Shown here one piece after another: positions 18,562-28,170 of a stretch of DNA of 64,000 nt. Source of the DNA: Mycobacterium shigaense (GTDB lineage Bacteria; Actinomycetota; Actinomycetes; Mycobacteriales; Mycobacteriaceae); NCBI RefSeq assembly GCF_002356315.1, contig NZ_AP018164.1, forward strand, positions 3,410,001 to 3,474,000, written 5' to 3'. Both the position numbers and the translations under genes were made by a program. Each line of letters starts with the position of its first letter. Within the stretch, counting starts at the first letter, position 1. The notes beneath the pieces are model-generated. The model was given only the letters and a program-made list of their open reading frames with translations, did no database searches and was not told the DNA's origin.

Positions 18562-18924
18562 TTACTCCACCGAAGCTTGCTGGTCGTCGTGGAAGGTGGC
18601 ACGGCTAGCGCTCATCAGGTCCTTCAGGCCCTCCTGGAAGGTGAGCCATCGCGACCGGGCCGCACCCGCCGCCTCGGTAGCGGACGGGCCCGTCTCGCTC
18701 GTCGCGTTGGCCGTCGGCCAACCCGACGGCACCGCCAGCGAGCCCAGCGAAGCCGACCTGCCGAGGGCCGCGCACTCCACGCTCACGCTGGAGAAATCGT
18801 GGTACGACGGCAACCCCTCCAGCTTCGAATGGCGACCCATGCCCGTAGCCTTTTCTTCAAAGTCCCGCGCGACCGACAAGAATTTGCACAACCGTACAAT
18901 AATGCCGACCCACCCGACGCGCAT
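18562..18924 (-). pseudogene. Remnant of a PPE-family (SVP-type) C-terminus
   Basis: An open frame whose middle reads ALGRSASLGSLAVPSGW, close to the GxxSVPxxW signature at the C-terminal end of the PPE-SVP subfamily. The ~180-residue PPE domain and the rest of the gene are absent. The stretch before the motif does not read like PPE sequence, so this is taken as a truncated remnant. It lies in an otherwise gene-poor 590 bp region (18492-19084). Homology call is by eye. Confidence 0.4.
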
Positions 18925-19084
18925 TGCTTGAACTTTCGGCGACGACGCATCAAACTCTTCGTCCGCCGGCGCGACGGCCCGAAAAATGGTGCTGGCACTG
19001 GGCTTTCCCCGGCAGGCTCCCGAGCGGCACCGGCAACCTGCTACACCAATTTCTTTGCCAGAACGGCTCGGCCGATTCGCGCCC

Positions 19085-19300
19085 TCATCTCTTCTCCCGA
19101 TGGCGGCTCATCGGGGCGGTAAATCCGCCGGTGTCGTCGAAAAACGCCCATTGCCCGTCGTCGTTGACCTCCATGCGCCAACCCAGTTCAGAACTTTCGC
19201 CGAGCACGCCGATAAACCAGGCATGGGCAGCCTCGGCGTTGGCGAAATGTTTCGTCGCGACGACCACTCCATTGGGGTCGAGCGCTCGAAACTCGGGCAT
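19085..19300 (-). CDS. Small conserved-looking hypothetical protein
   Basis: A 71-residue soluble protein: FRALDPNGVVVATKHF, then NAEAAHAWFIGVLGE, WRMEVNDDGQWAFFDD and a basic tail. Codon choice follows the GC-rich third-position pattern of real genes here. It lies 71 bp downstream of htpG on the same strand and could be co-transcribed with it. The strand-helix-strand-strand pattern suggests a compact alpha/beta fold. Function unknown. Confidence 0.6.
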   Translation of the reverse strand: MPEFRALDPNGVVVATKHFANAEAAHAWFIGVLGESSELGWRMEVNDDGQWAFFDDTGGFTAPMSRHREKR

Positions 19301-19371
19301 GGGATGAGGTTATCCCTTTCGATGGGCTTTCAATCGAGCCCGAAAATACGCCGAGCAGTGCCGAGACGGTC

Positions 19372-21297
<1,926 letters not shown>

Positions 21298-21359
21298 GAG
21301 ACCCGAATATAACGGGCCTTACTCTGGACGCGTCAGCGTCACCGGTGAAGGGAAATCAG

Positions 21360-21977
21360 GTGTCTGTTGCTCAGCGTGAACGTGCCGCCCTTGTCGAGAC
21401 CATGCGCAGCGTCGGGCCGGATGCGCCGACCCTGTGCGAAGGCTGGAAGACCCGGGATCTGGCCGCCCATCTCGTCATCCGCGAGTACCGGCTGGATGCC
21501 GCGCCCGGCATCGTCATCCCGTTCTTCGCCGACCACACCGCCAAGGTGCAAAACGAGGTGGCCGAGAGTGATTGGCACCTACTGCTGGACAAGGTGGCCT
21601 CCGGGCCGCCGGTGTACTCGCCGCTGAAACTGCTCGACCCGGTGGCCAATATCGGCGAGATGTTCATCCACCATGAGGACGTGCGCCGCGCGCAGCCGGA
21701 CTGGGCGCCGCGGGTGCTCGAACCCGCTCTGGACAAGAGCCTGCGCCGCACGCTGCCGCTGATGGCCCGGATGACGTTGGGCAAGGTCCCCGGCCGGCTT
21801 GCGTTGCGCACCCCGGAGGGCAAGACCGTGCTGATCACCGGGGAGGGCGCGGCGGTGACCGTCACCGGCCCGCCCGCGGAGCTGCTGTTGTTCGCGGTCG
21901 GCCGGCAGGCCAAAGTCGAGTTCGACGGCGATCCGGCCGCGGTACAGGCGGTCCGGGACGCACCCAAGGGGCTGTAG
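21360..21977 (+). CDS. TIGR03085-type mycothiol-dependent maleylpyruvate isomerase/DinB-like protein
   Basis: A 205-residue protein of the DinB/maleylpyruvate-isomerase fold. Opening QRERAALVETMRSVGPDAPTLCEGWKTRDLAAHLVIRE gives the conserved W-x-x-D-L-A-x-H helix; His in MFIHHEDVRRA completes a likely three-His metal site. The C-terminal ~60 residues resemble an SCP2-like lobe (LALRTPEGKTVLITGEG). GTG 21360 is preferred over GTG 21345 because GAAGGGA lies at proper spacing before it. Likely metal-binding; may use mycothiol. Divergent from htpG. Confidence 0.75.
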   Translation: MSVAQRERAALVETMRSVGPDAPTLCEGWKTRDLAAHLVIREYRLDAAPGIVIPFFADHTAKVQNEVAESDWHLLLDKVASGPPVYSPLKLLDPVANIGEMFIHHEDVRRAQPDWAPRVLEPALDKSLRRTLPLMARMTLGKVPGRLALRTPEGKTVLITGEGAAVTVTGPPAELLLFAVGRQAKVEFDGDPAAVQAVRDAPKGL

Positions 21978-22002
21978 CCGGCCGCCGCGCACCGTGACAC
22001 CT

Positions 22003-22248
22003 TCAGCCGAGGGCGTCGCGGAGTTCTTTCTTGATGACCTTGCCAAACTGATTGCGCGCCATAGCGGCAATGACTACCGCGGCTTCGAGTGTGGTGGGCA
22101 GCTGCCACGAGACGACGGTGCCCGCTCTCATGCCGCGTTCGGCGAAGGCGGTGGCCGTCGCACCCGCGGCGTCGTGTAGCCGAGGTGCACTCAGGGTCCG
22201 GCCGTGGTCGTCGGCGAATAACGGCCGATTCGGTTGGCGCCGTGCCGC
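22003..22248 (-). pseudogene. Acyl-CoA synthetase (FadD) remnant with internal deletion
   Basis: One continuous frame between in-frame stops (TAA at 22249-22251, TGA at 22003-22005). It begins with what reads as a FadD N-terminus (RPLFADDHGRTLSAPRL; GMRAGTVVSWQLPTTLEAA), then within a few residues ends with a FadD C-terminus (RNQFGKVIKKELRDALG). The several-hundred-residue core with the AMP-binding signature is missing and the two ends stay in frame. No start codon is evident. Inferred to be the scar of an internal deletion. Confidence 0.6.
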
Positions 22249-22289
22249 TTAGGCGATCAGTGCCCAGTAGGTGACCCCGCCGCCGTTGG

Positions 22290-23135
22290 TCATCCGGCCG
22301 GCGGCAGGACCGGTGGACGAAATCCCGAGTGCGCGATCGACACCGCGACGGCGTTGCCGACCGGCCCCTTGCGGTCGACGACGACGGCGGAACCATTAGC
22401 CACACCGTGGTCGCTGTAATGGGTCAGCGCCGCCAGCCCGATGTGCGGCCCTTCGGGAAGCCGGCTCAGCGTCAGCGTGTAGTCGACGTTGATGAACTGC
22501 AGCGCCTTGCTGCCCCAGTTGGCGATCGCGGCCGTGACATCAGCACAGAGCGCCGCACGAGCGAAGGGACTCAGCGGTTCGCCCCCGATCAACGGCCGCG
22601 TCTCGTGCAACCACGTGTACTTGGGGCCCGAGGTGTCCCAATCCGGGTCTGGGCTCTGCAGCTCACCGCCCCAGCCGTAGGTCCGCAGGAAAAGCGTCGG
22701 GTTTCCGCCGTCGGCCTCGGTCGGTAGCGCCGGCATCCGCACGGGTTGTGACCACACTTGGCCGTCGGGCTGCGGGCCGCGGCGCAGGAATAGCGCGCTT
22801 GCGCGTGCCACCGCTTCGCCGCGCTGGATGAGATGCGCCTCGACCAGCCGTAAGCGCCGACGAACGTGTTGTACCTGCGTGTGCACCTCGAAGGGCTCCA
22901 GCGCCGCCGGCGCGGGCAAGTCGACGGTCAGTCGTGCGGGCTGCAGCTCTGGGTCGTCGACCGTCCCTTCCAGCACCCCGGCCAGGATGCCGCCCACGAC
23001 GTGTCCGCTCATCGACGGGCCCCAGCCGCCGCGCGCGATGGCCGTTGGCACGTAACGACTTCCATCGCGGACGAAATACGGCATCGACGCAAGCTCGGCA
23101 ATGTCGTCCGGCAGCAGGTGGGGCTCGCTCACCAT
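22290..23135 (-). CDS. Acyl-CoA thioesterase-family protein (double hotdog)
   Basis: A 281-residue protein of the thioesterase-like 4HBT_3 family. It contains GGWGPSMSGHVVGGILAGVLE in the first hotdog and FINVDYTLTLSRLPEG with IAHSGFRPP in the second. ATG 23135 is chosen because GCGGAG sits 6-9 nt upstream; an earlier in-frame start (23189) has no such site. Likely hydrolyses or binds acyl-CoA. It follows the FadD remnant region on the same strand, so the two may once have formed a fatty-acid operon. Confidence 0.75.
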   Translation of the reverse strand: MVSEPHLLPDDIAELASMPYFVRDGSRYVPTAIARGGWGPSMSGHVVGGILAGVLEGTVDDPELQPARLTVDLPAPAALEPFEVHTQVQHVRRRLRLVEAHLIQRGEAVARASALFLRRGPQPDGQVWSQPVRMPALPTEADGGNPTLFLRTYGWGGELQSPDPDWDTSGPKYTWLHETRPLIGGEPLSPFARAALCADVTAAIANWGSKALQFINVDYTLTLSRLPEGPHIGLAALTHYSDHGVANGSAVVVDRKGPVGNAVAVSIAHSGFRPPVLPPAG

Positions 23136-23230
23136 GTGGTTCTCCGCGAGTACCGGACTCCCATGAGACTCCTGTTCTGAGGCACGCAACAGTAGATATT
23201 ACAGTTTGCCTTCCTGCGTATACCTAGATG

Positions 23231-23373
23231 GGCTTAGCTTTCTCGACAGCAGCCCAGGGATAGCGTCGAAAAGCCGGCGTTTGGGCAGTTGACCGGCGAA
23301 TCAAGCCCTCGGGCGCCGGGCAAAGGAACCGCTGGGGGACGCCACAGGTGACTCATAGCCAAGCTAATTAGCC
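23231..23373 (+). promoter_or_regulatory. Structured 5' leader, candidate c-di-AMP (ydaO-yuaA) riboswitch
   Basis: This ~140 nt leader precedes the secreted protein at 23432. A closing helix is visible: TTAGCTT (23234-23240) pairs with AAGCTAA (23361-23367). Inside are conserved-looking blocks resembling the actinobacterial ydaO motif: GGCGAATC, GGAACCGCTGGGGGAC and GGTGACTCATAGCC. In actinobacteria this class often precedes cell-wall or secreted protein genes and responds to c-di-AMP. The class assignment is from memory of the consensus, not a covariance search. Confidence 0.5.
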
Positions 23374-23431
23374 TCGGTACAGGTTGGGGTTAACGCCCTT
23401 CGTAAACCACAAGAGAAAAACTGGGGGAAAG

Positions 23432-23974
23432 ATGAGACTCAAGCACCTGATTGCCTCAGGAATCATCGCCGGCGCGCTTGCCGCAGCGGCACTGGGAATG
23501 GGCGCCGGCTTCGCGAACGCCGCGCCAGGACAACCGTCGGCTCCAGCCGGTGGGCATGGCGCGCCGACTCCGGCGAACGTCCACGCCCCGACCGCGCCGA
23601 ATGACCCAGGCGGCCCCGGCGGACCCGGTGGTCCTGGTGGTCCCGGCGGACCCCCTCCCGGTGGACCCGGTGGACCCGGAGGGCCTGGGCACCCCGGCGC
23701 ACCCAACGGACCGGGTGGACCCGGTGGCCCCGGCGGGCCGTGGCACGGCGACGCGCAGCGCGGCTACTTCCACGGAGCTCCGTGGGGCGACGGGCCCGCG
23801 CCGTGGGGACCCGGTGAGCCACCGCGTCCAGCTTGGGACCGACCGCTCCCGCCTCCTGGCGCTCCCTGGAACTACGGCCCGATCAACTACTGGGGCTACC
23901 AGGAAACGCCCGTGTGGGACCCCGGATTCAACGCGTGGGGTTTCTGGTTCTTCGGAGTCTGGGTCCCGCTGTAA
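23432..23974 (+). CDS. Secreted Gly/Pro-rich collagen-like protein
   Basis: A 180-residue exported protein. The signal peptide ([19 protein letters not shown]) likely ends with cleavage after FANA. Residues ~65-110 are collagen-like GPGG/PGGP triplets. The C-terminal ~60 residues are rich in Trp/Tyr/Gly/Pro and end with [10 protein letters not shown], an aromatic hydrophobic tail that may associate with the envelope. GGGGGAAAG precedes the ATG. The DNA encoding the GPGG tract is itself repetitive and could expand or contract by slippage. Function unknown. Confidence 0.75.
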   Translation: MRLKHLIASGIIAGALAAAALGMGAGFANAAPGQPSAPAGGHGAPTPANVHAPTAPNDPGGPGGPGGPGGPGGPPPGGPGGPGGPGHPGAPNGPGGPGGPGGPWHGDAQRGYFHGAPWGDGPAPWGPGEPPRPAWDRPLPPPGAPWNYGPINYWGYQETPVWDPGFNAWGFWFFGVWVPL

Positions 23975-24132
23975 ACCGGCCGTCACGGCGCCCGCTTCGC
24001 CGCTCGGCGAGGCGGGCGTCATCCTGTCGACACCGGCCTGCACCCACACGGCACGGCCACCGAAAGCGCTTTACACTATTCGCGTGAATCAGCGGGTAAA
24101 TCTCACGTTCCCTCTGCTCTGGTGAAATTGCC

Positions 24133-24825
24133 GTGAACATACGGGGTTTCATCGCTATTGCCCTCGTCGCGGTGTCGGCCGCGAGCTGTGGATTGGCGCA
24201 AGCAGCAGGCCCGCACACCATCACGCTGACGCTGGTGCGGCACGGGCAGTCGGCGGGCAACGCCTCCGGTTTGATCGACACCTCGGTCCCCGGTCCCGAG
24301 CTCACGCCGAAGGGCTGGTGCCAGGCCACGGCTGTGGCTCCCCAATTGGTCGCCAACCACTACGACGGCATCTATGCCTCGACGATGATCCGCACCCAGG
24401 AAACCGCGACACCGACGTCGCAACTGCTGGGTGAATCCATCACCGTGCTACCCGGGCTGCGGGCGATCGAGGCCGGCCAGTACGAGGGCACACCGGAGGC
24501 CAACGCGCAGACCTACCTCGCCGCGCCGCGACGCTGGGTCCAGGGTGATCGCGATGCGCGAATCCCCGGTTCGGTGGACGGCAACGAATTCGAGTCCCGC
24601 TTCAATGAGGCCGTCCAACGCATCTACGACAGCGGCCAGCGGGATCCTGTCGCGTTCTCGCATTCCGGGGCGATCATGATGTGGGTGCTGATGAACGTCC
24701 GGAATGCCGACCCGTCGCTGCTGACCAGCAGGCCGCTGCCCAACGTCGGCCGCGTCGTGCTCACCGGAAATCCCTCCGACGGTTGGACTTTGACCGAATG
24801 GGATGCCGATCCCCCGCCGTGCTAG
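24133..24825 (+). CDS. Secreted/lipoprotein histidine phosphatase (phosphoglycerate mutase family)
   Basis: A 230-residue exported member of histidine phosphatase branch 1. The phosphate-accepting His is in LVRHGQSAGN. YASTMIRTQETATP carries the second Arg pocket residue, AIEAGQYEG the acid, and AFSHSGAIMMWV the second catalytic His. The N-terminus has a signal sequence with a lipobox-like SAASC (Cys19), so it may be lipid-anchored. Start GTG 24133. Substrate is a phospho-compound outside the cytoplasm; identity unknown. Confidence 0.8.
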   Translation: MNIRGFIAIALVAVSAASCGLAQAAGPHTITLTLVRHGQSAGNASGLIDTSVPGPELTPKGWCQATAVAPQLVANHYDGIYASTMIRTQETATPTSQLLGESITVLPGLRAIEAGQYEGTPEANAQTYLAAPRRWVQGDRDARIPGSVDGNEFESRFNEAVQRIYDSGQRDPVAFSHSGAIMMWVLMNVRNADPSLLTSRPLPNVGRVVLTGNPSDGWTLTEWDADPPPC

Positions 24826-24995
24826 CTCTTCGTGCCCGTGGTGATCAAGTCGGACACGATCCGCGTCCACGGTGGCCGCGGGATGCGGTGCTGATCGGGT
24901 AATCGTGAAGCCGGTGGCAGGTCGTAGACGGGTGCCAGGAAACTCCACGTCCGGGTGATCGCGTTGTTGAGCCCGCGCCGCCGCGCTTCCGTCAT
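24822..24995 (-). pseudogene. SAM-methyltransferase-like remnant, ends apparently joined by deletion
   Basis: A 57-codon frame starting at an ATG at 24995. The first ~26 residues (RRRGLNNAITRTWSFLAPVY) read like the N-terminus of mycobacterial class I methyltransferases. The frame then jumps to a Pro/Arg-rich tail (RIPRPPWTRIVSDLITTG) with no SAM-binding GxGxG region. Its stop overlaps the histidine phosphatase stop (convergent). It is read as a deletion remnant in a 383 bp spacer that otherwise holds only the upstream region of the GGDEF-EAL gene. Confidence 0.4.
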
Positions 24996-25207
24996 GTGCC
25001 CGGCTCCACTTCACCCGAAATGATCTTTGGCTAGCGTAGGCGCAGTGCCGGCCGCGCCGGGCGACGCGTCTGGTATTCGGCCAAGCGCCGCCATGGAACT
25101 CTCGACCGACGTCGGTACCATCGACGACGTTGCCGACACAAATTTGCCGAGCAACTTTGGGATGTGGCTTATTCTGCATTCGGTAGCCGCACCCGACAGG
25201 CGGGGGA

Positions 25208-27508
25208 ATGTTGTCACTGACACCGATACGACCTGCGGTGGCGGGGTTGGCGACGGTCGGACTGCTGGTGTTCGGTGCGCTGGTACTCGCCGACAGCGGT
25301 GCTTGGGATCACTCGCTGACCCGCCCGGTGGGACTCTGGGTGTTGAGCGTATTTGCCAACGCCTGTGCGGTGATTGCGGCCCGGTCCGCCCGGGGCCGCC
25401 AACGCTTGGCCTGGACGATGCTCAGTATCGGGCTGGCCGGTTGGGCGGCCGGCCAAGCTGTCTGGTGGTACGCCGTTGTGGGCGGGATCCCGTCGATGTC
25501 GGAAATGTCGGCGGCTGACCTGGGCTTCGTGGTCTTACCCCTGTGCGCCTTGGCCACCGCGGTTGCGATTCCCAGCCGCGAGGACGCCCGATTCGGGGTC
25601 AGCCTCCTGCTTGACGGCGTCCTCGTCGCCACGTCGCTGCTGATCGTGCTGGCGATTCTGGTCCTGGGCCACTTCGGCCAGACCGCAGCCGGAGTCAGCG
25701 CACCGCGCATGATGCTCATCGTCGCCACCGCCGTGTATCTGGGGCTTGTCGTCATGTCGTTCATCACCGTGCGGAAAGCGGAGCCAGGCCGCAAACTTTC
25801 GCCGACACTGATGACGCTGGGGTGGACCGTCATCGGGGCGGCCGGGGTGATCCGCATCTGTGACAACCATCCCGGGCAGGTGCCCAACGATGTCGTCATA
25901 CTCGGATGGGCTTGCGGAATGTATTTCATTGCGCTGTCGGGAATTGCGTCCCGTCCGGCGCCGGCACTCGATCTCGGTTTCTCGCAGCCGTCGAGGTTGT
26001 CGCTCTGGCTGCCGTACCTGCCGGTTTTCTTGGCGATCGTCGTTGGCGCCGTGCATTTTTGGCCCGCACACAGGGGCGAGGCGTTCATCTTCGGGATCTG
26101 CGTGCTGTTGTTCGTCACGACGCTGATTCGCCATCTGCTGCTCCTGGATCGCAAGGGGCGTCTGCTCACCGCTGTGTCTGACGCAGCCCTGCGAGACCCC
26201 GTAACCGGGCTGGCAAATCAGCGACTGTTCGAGGATCGGCTGGACCACGCGGTACTGCTCCAGGTTCACCACGCGGTGCCTGTCAGCGTGCTTGCAATCA
26301 GTGTCGACGATTTCAAACTGGTCAACGACACGCTGGGCTACGCCGTCGGCGACGAGTTGTTGCGCAGCGTCGCCGAACGCATTCGCGCCAACGTCCGGGT
26401 AAACCACACCGTCGCGCGCATCAGCGGGGACGAATTCGCGATTTTGGTCGAAGACCGCCCCGAGGTCGCCGTGCGGGTCGCCGAGGGGATTGCCCGATCT
26501 TTCGTCGAGCCCCTCACCATCAAAGATCACCGCATCGACATTCGTCTGAGCATCGGCGTCGCTGCGGCTCCTTACGAACTCGGCGCGGGGCTGGCGTCGG
26601 GCGTTCTCGTGAAGCAGGCCGATGCCGCGCGCCACCGCGCCCAACTGGCGAGTTCGACCAACGTGCGAACGTACACCCCCGACATGGACGCACAACTCGC
26701 ACAAGACCCGGCACAAGATGATGCGATTGCCCGACTACAACTGCTGGGCGAACTACGCCGCGCGATCGACGAAGGCCTGCTGACCCTGCTATACCAGCCG
26801 AAATTCACCGTGTTGACCGGATCTGTCTGCGGAGCAGAGGCTTTGGTGCGTTGGCGGCATCCACGATTCGGCGTGCTGGAGCCGGCACAGTTCTTACCCC
26901 TGGTGCGCGACCATGGCTTGATGGACGCGCTCACCGACCTGGTGCTGTCGCGGGCGGTTGCTGACGCGTCGCAATGGTACGCGGCGGGCGCGGCTGTCCC
27001 GGTCGCCATCAACTTGTGGGCACCGTCCGTCGACGAGGACGCCCTGCCGGACCGCATCATGTCCGTGCTCGACGCGCACGCGATGCCGCCTAGTTCACTC
27101 ACCGTTGAGATCACCGAAGACCTTCTGGTAACCGATGTTTCGAAGGCGCGCACGGTGCTGAACCGGTTGCGCGAGAACGGGATCAGAGTGGCGATCGACG
27201 ACTTCGGCAGCGGCTACGCGACTCTCACCTATCTACGTGAGCTGCCGATCGACGACGTCAAACTCGATCGAAATTTCGTCGCACCGATCGTGCACGACGA
27301 ACGCGCAGCCACCATCGCGCGCTCGATCATCGAATTGGCACGAGCGTTCGGCATCGCGTGTGTCGCCGAGGGTGTCGAAGATTGGGAAACGGCGGAAAAA
27401 CTCCGGGAATTCGGCTGTGATGCCGTGCAAGGAAACTTCTTCTCCCGCCCGATGCCGGCGTCCGAAATCCCCCACGTCGCGCCGAGCCGGGAGCTCATGA
27501 CGCGGTAG
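25208..27508 (+). CDS. Membrane-bound GGDEF-EAL protein (c-di-GMP turnover)
   Basis: A 766-residue protein. The first ~310 residues hold about nine hydrophobic helices. A GGDEF domain follows (~330-490) with the active-site loop SGDEF (406-410; Ser for the first Gly is tolerated in active cyclases). An EAL domain (~520-760) follows with E544-A545-L546, NLWAP, EITED, DDFGSGYATL, KLDRNF and AEGVED, all the metal-binding residues expected of a working phosphodiesterase. It could both make and break c-di-GMP in response to a membrane signal. No partner gene nearby. Confidence 0.92.
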   Translation: MLSLTPIRPAVAGLATVGLLVFGALVLADSGAWDHSLTRPVGLWVLSVFANACAVIAARSARGRQRLAWTMLSIGLAGWAAGQAVWWYAVVGGIPSMSEMSAADLGFVVLPLCALATAVAIPSREDARFGVSLLLDGVLVATSLLIVLAILVLGHFGQTAAGVSAPRMMLIVATAVYLGLVVMSFITVRKAEPGRKLSPTLMTLGWTVIGAAGVIRICDNHPGQVPNDVVILGWACGMYFIALSGIASRPAPALDLGFSQPSRLSLWLPYLPVFLAIVVGAVHFWPAHRGEAFIFGICVLLFVTTLIRHLLLLDRKGRLLTAVSDAALRDPVTGLANQRLFEDRLDHAVLLQVHHAVPVSVLAISVDDFKLVNDTLGYAVGDELLRSVAERIRANVRVNHTVARISGDEFAILVEDRPEVAVRVAEGIARSFVEPLTIKDHRIDIRLSIGVAAAPYELGAGLASGVLVKQADAARHRAQLASSTNVRTYTPDMDAQLAQDPAQDDAIARLQLLGELRRAIDEGLLTLLYQPKFTVLTGSVCGAEALVRWRHPRFGVLEPAQFLPLVRDHGLMDALTDLVLSRAVADASQWYAAGAAVPVAINLWAPSVDEDALPDRIMSVLDAHAMPPSSLTVEITEDLLVTDVSKARTVLNRLRENGIRVAIDDFGSGYATLTYLRELPIDDVKLDRNFVAPIVHDERAATIARSIIELARAFGIACVAEGVEDWETAEKLREFGCDAVQGNFFSRPMPASEIPHVAPSRELMTR

Positions 27509-27588
27509 CCACCGCGCGACGGATCAGCCGGGCGAAATTTCCGCGGTATTCCTCGTAGCCGGATTCGACGGTGAACAGTTATGCGCCA

Positions 27589-28170
27589 TCACACGATTAC
27601 CCCGGGGGCCTTATCTTCATCGTCCATGTCGGACAGATCGAGTTGCATCCACGCCACGTCATGCCAGCGGTCGAGTTTCCATTCGACTCGCCGATAGAGC
27701 CCGACGCACTCGAATCCGAACGAGCGATGGAAACCATTACTGGCTTCGTTGGGTTGGGTGATTCCAGCGAACACCCGACGGTAGCCACGCTCGGTGAGCC
27801 GGTGCAGCAGATGCGTGTAGAGCCTGCGGCCACCGCCCTCGCGATGATGGTCGGGGTCAACGTAGATACCGGTCTCGGCCGACCACTGGTAGGTGGGCAG
27901 GCGATGCAACGTGTGCCCATAAGCGAAGCCGATGGCGTGACCGTCATCCTCGAGCATCAGCCATTCGTGAGTACGGCGGGCGGCGGTGATGCGCGCCGCC
28001 ATCTCGTCCACGCTCGGGACGTCGAGTTCCCAACTGATCGCCGTCTGCTCGACATACGGCCGATAAATCGCCATGCAGGCGGCCGCATCGTGCGCGGACG
28101 CCGGCCGCACACCGTCGGCGATCACCTCCATGCCAGCAGTGTGCCAGTGACCGCCGGGACGTGCAGACAT
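27589..28170 (-). CDS. GNAT N-acetyltransferase (phosphinothricin-acetyltransferase-like)
   Basis: A 193-residue GNAT enzyme transferring acetyl from acetyl-CoA. It shows VRPASAHDAAACMAIYRPYVEQTAIS (motif C region), AETGIYVDPDHHREGGGRRLY (motif A, although the pantetheine loop is GGGRR rather than the usual G-x-G-[KR]), GITQPNEASNGFHRSFGFE (motif B) and VEWKLDRWHDVAWMQLDL, typical of the PAT/MddA subgroup acting on methionine-derivative or glufosinate-type amines. ATG 28170 shares one base with the stop of the upstream MFS gene (TGATG), so coupling is likely. Confidence 0.82.
   Translation of the reverse strand: MSARPGGHWHTAGMEVIADGVRPASAHDAAACMAIYRPYVEQTAISWELDVPSVDEMAARITAARRTHEWLMLEDDGHAIGFAYGHTLHRLPTYQWSAETGIYVDPDHHREGGGRRLYTHLLHRLTERGYRRVFAGITQPNEASNGFHRSFGFECVGLYRRVEWKLDRWHDVAWMQLDLSDMDDEDKAPGVIV

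Noticed and set aside
23600..23745. Repetitive DNA that might suggest a CRISPR or tandem array.
   Set aside because: The repeats are short in-frame GPGG codon repeats of a secreted protein, with no spacers or cas genes.
25208..27508. Degenerate GGDEF because the motif is SGDEF.
   Set aside because: Ser or Ala at the first position occurs in active cyclases and the rest of the site looks intact.
27497..27588. A minus-strand tail reading SGYEEYRGNFARLIRRAVA, like a methyltransferase C-terminus.
   Set aside because: Only ~25 codons, overlaps the end of the GGDEF-EAL gene, no start; too short to call.
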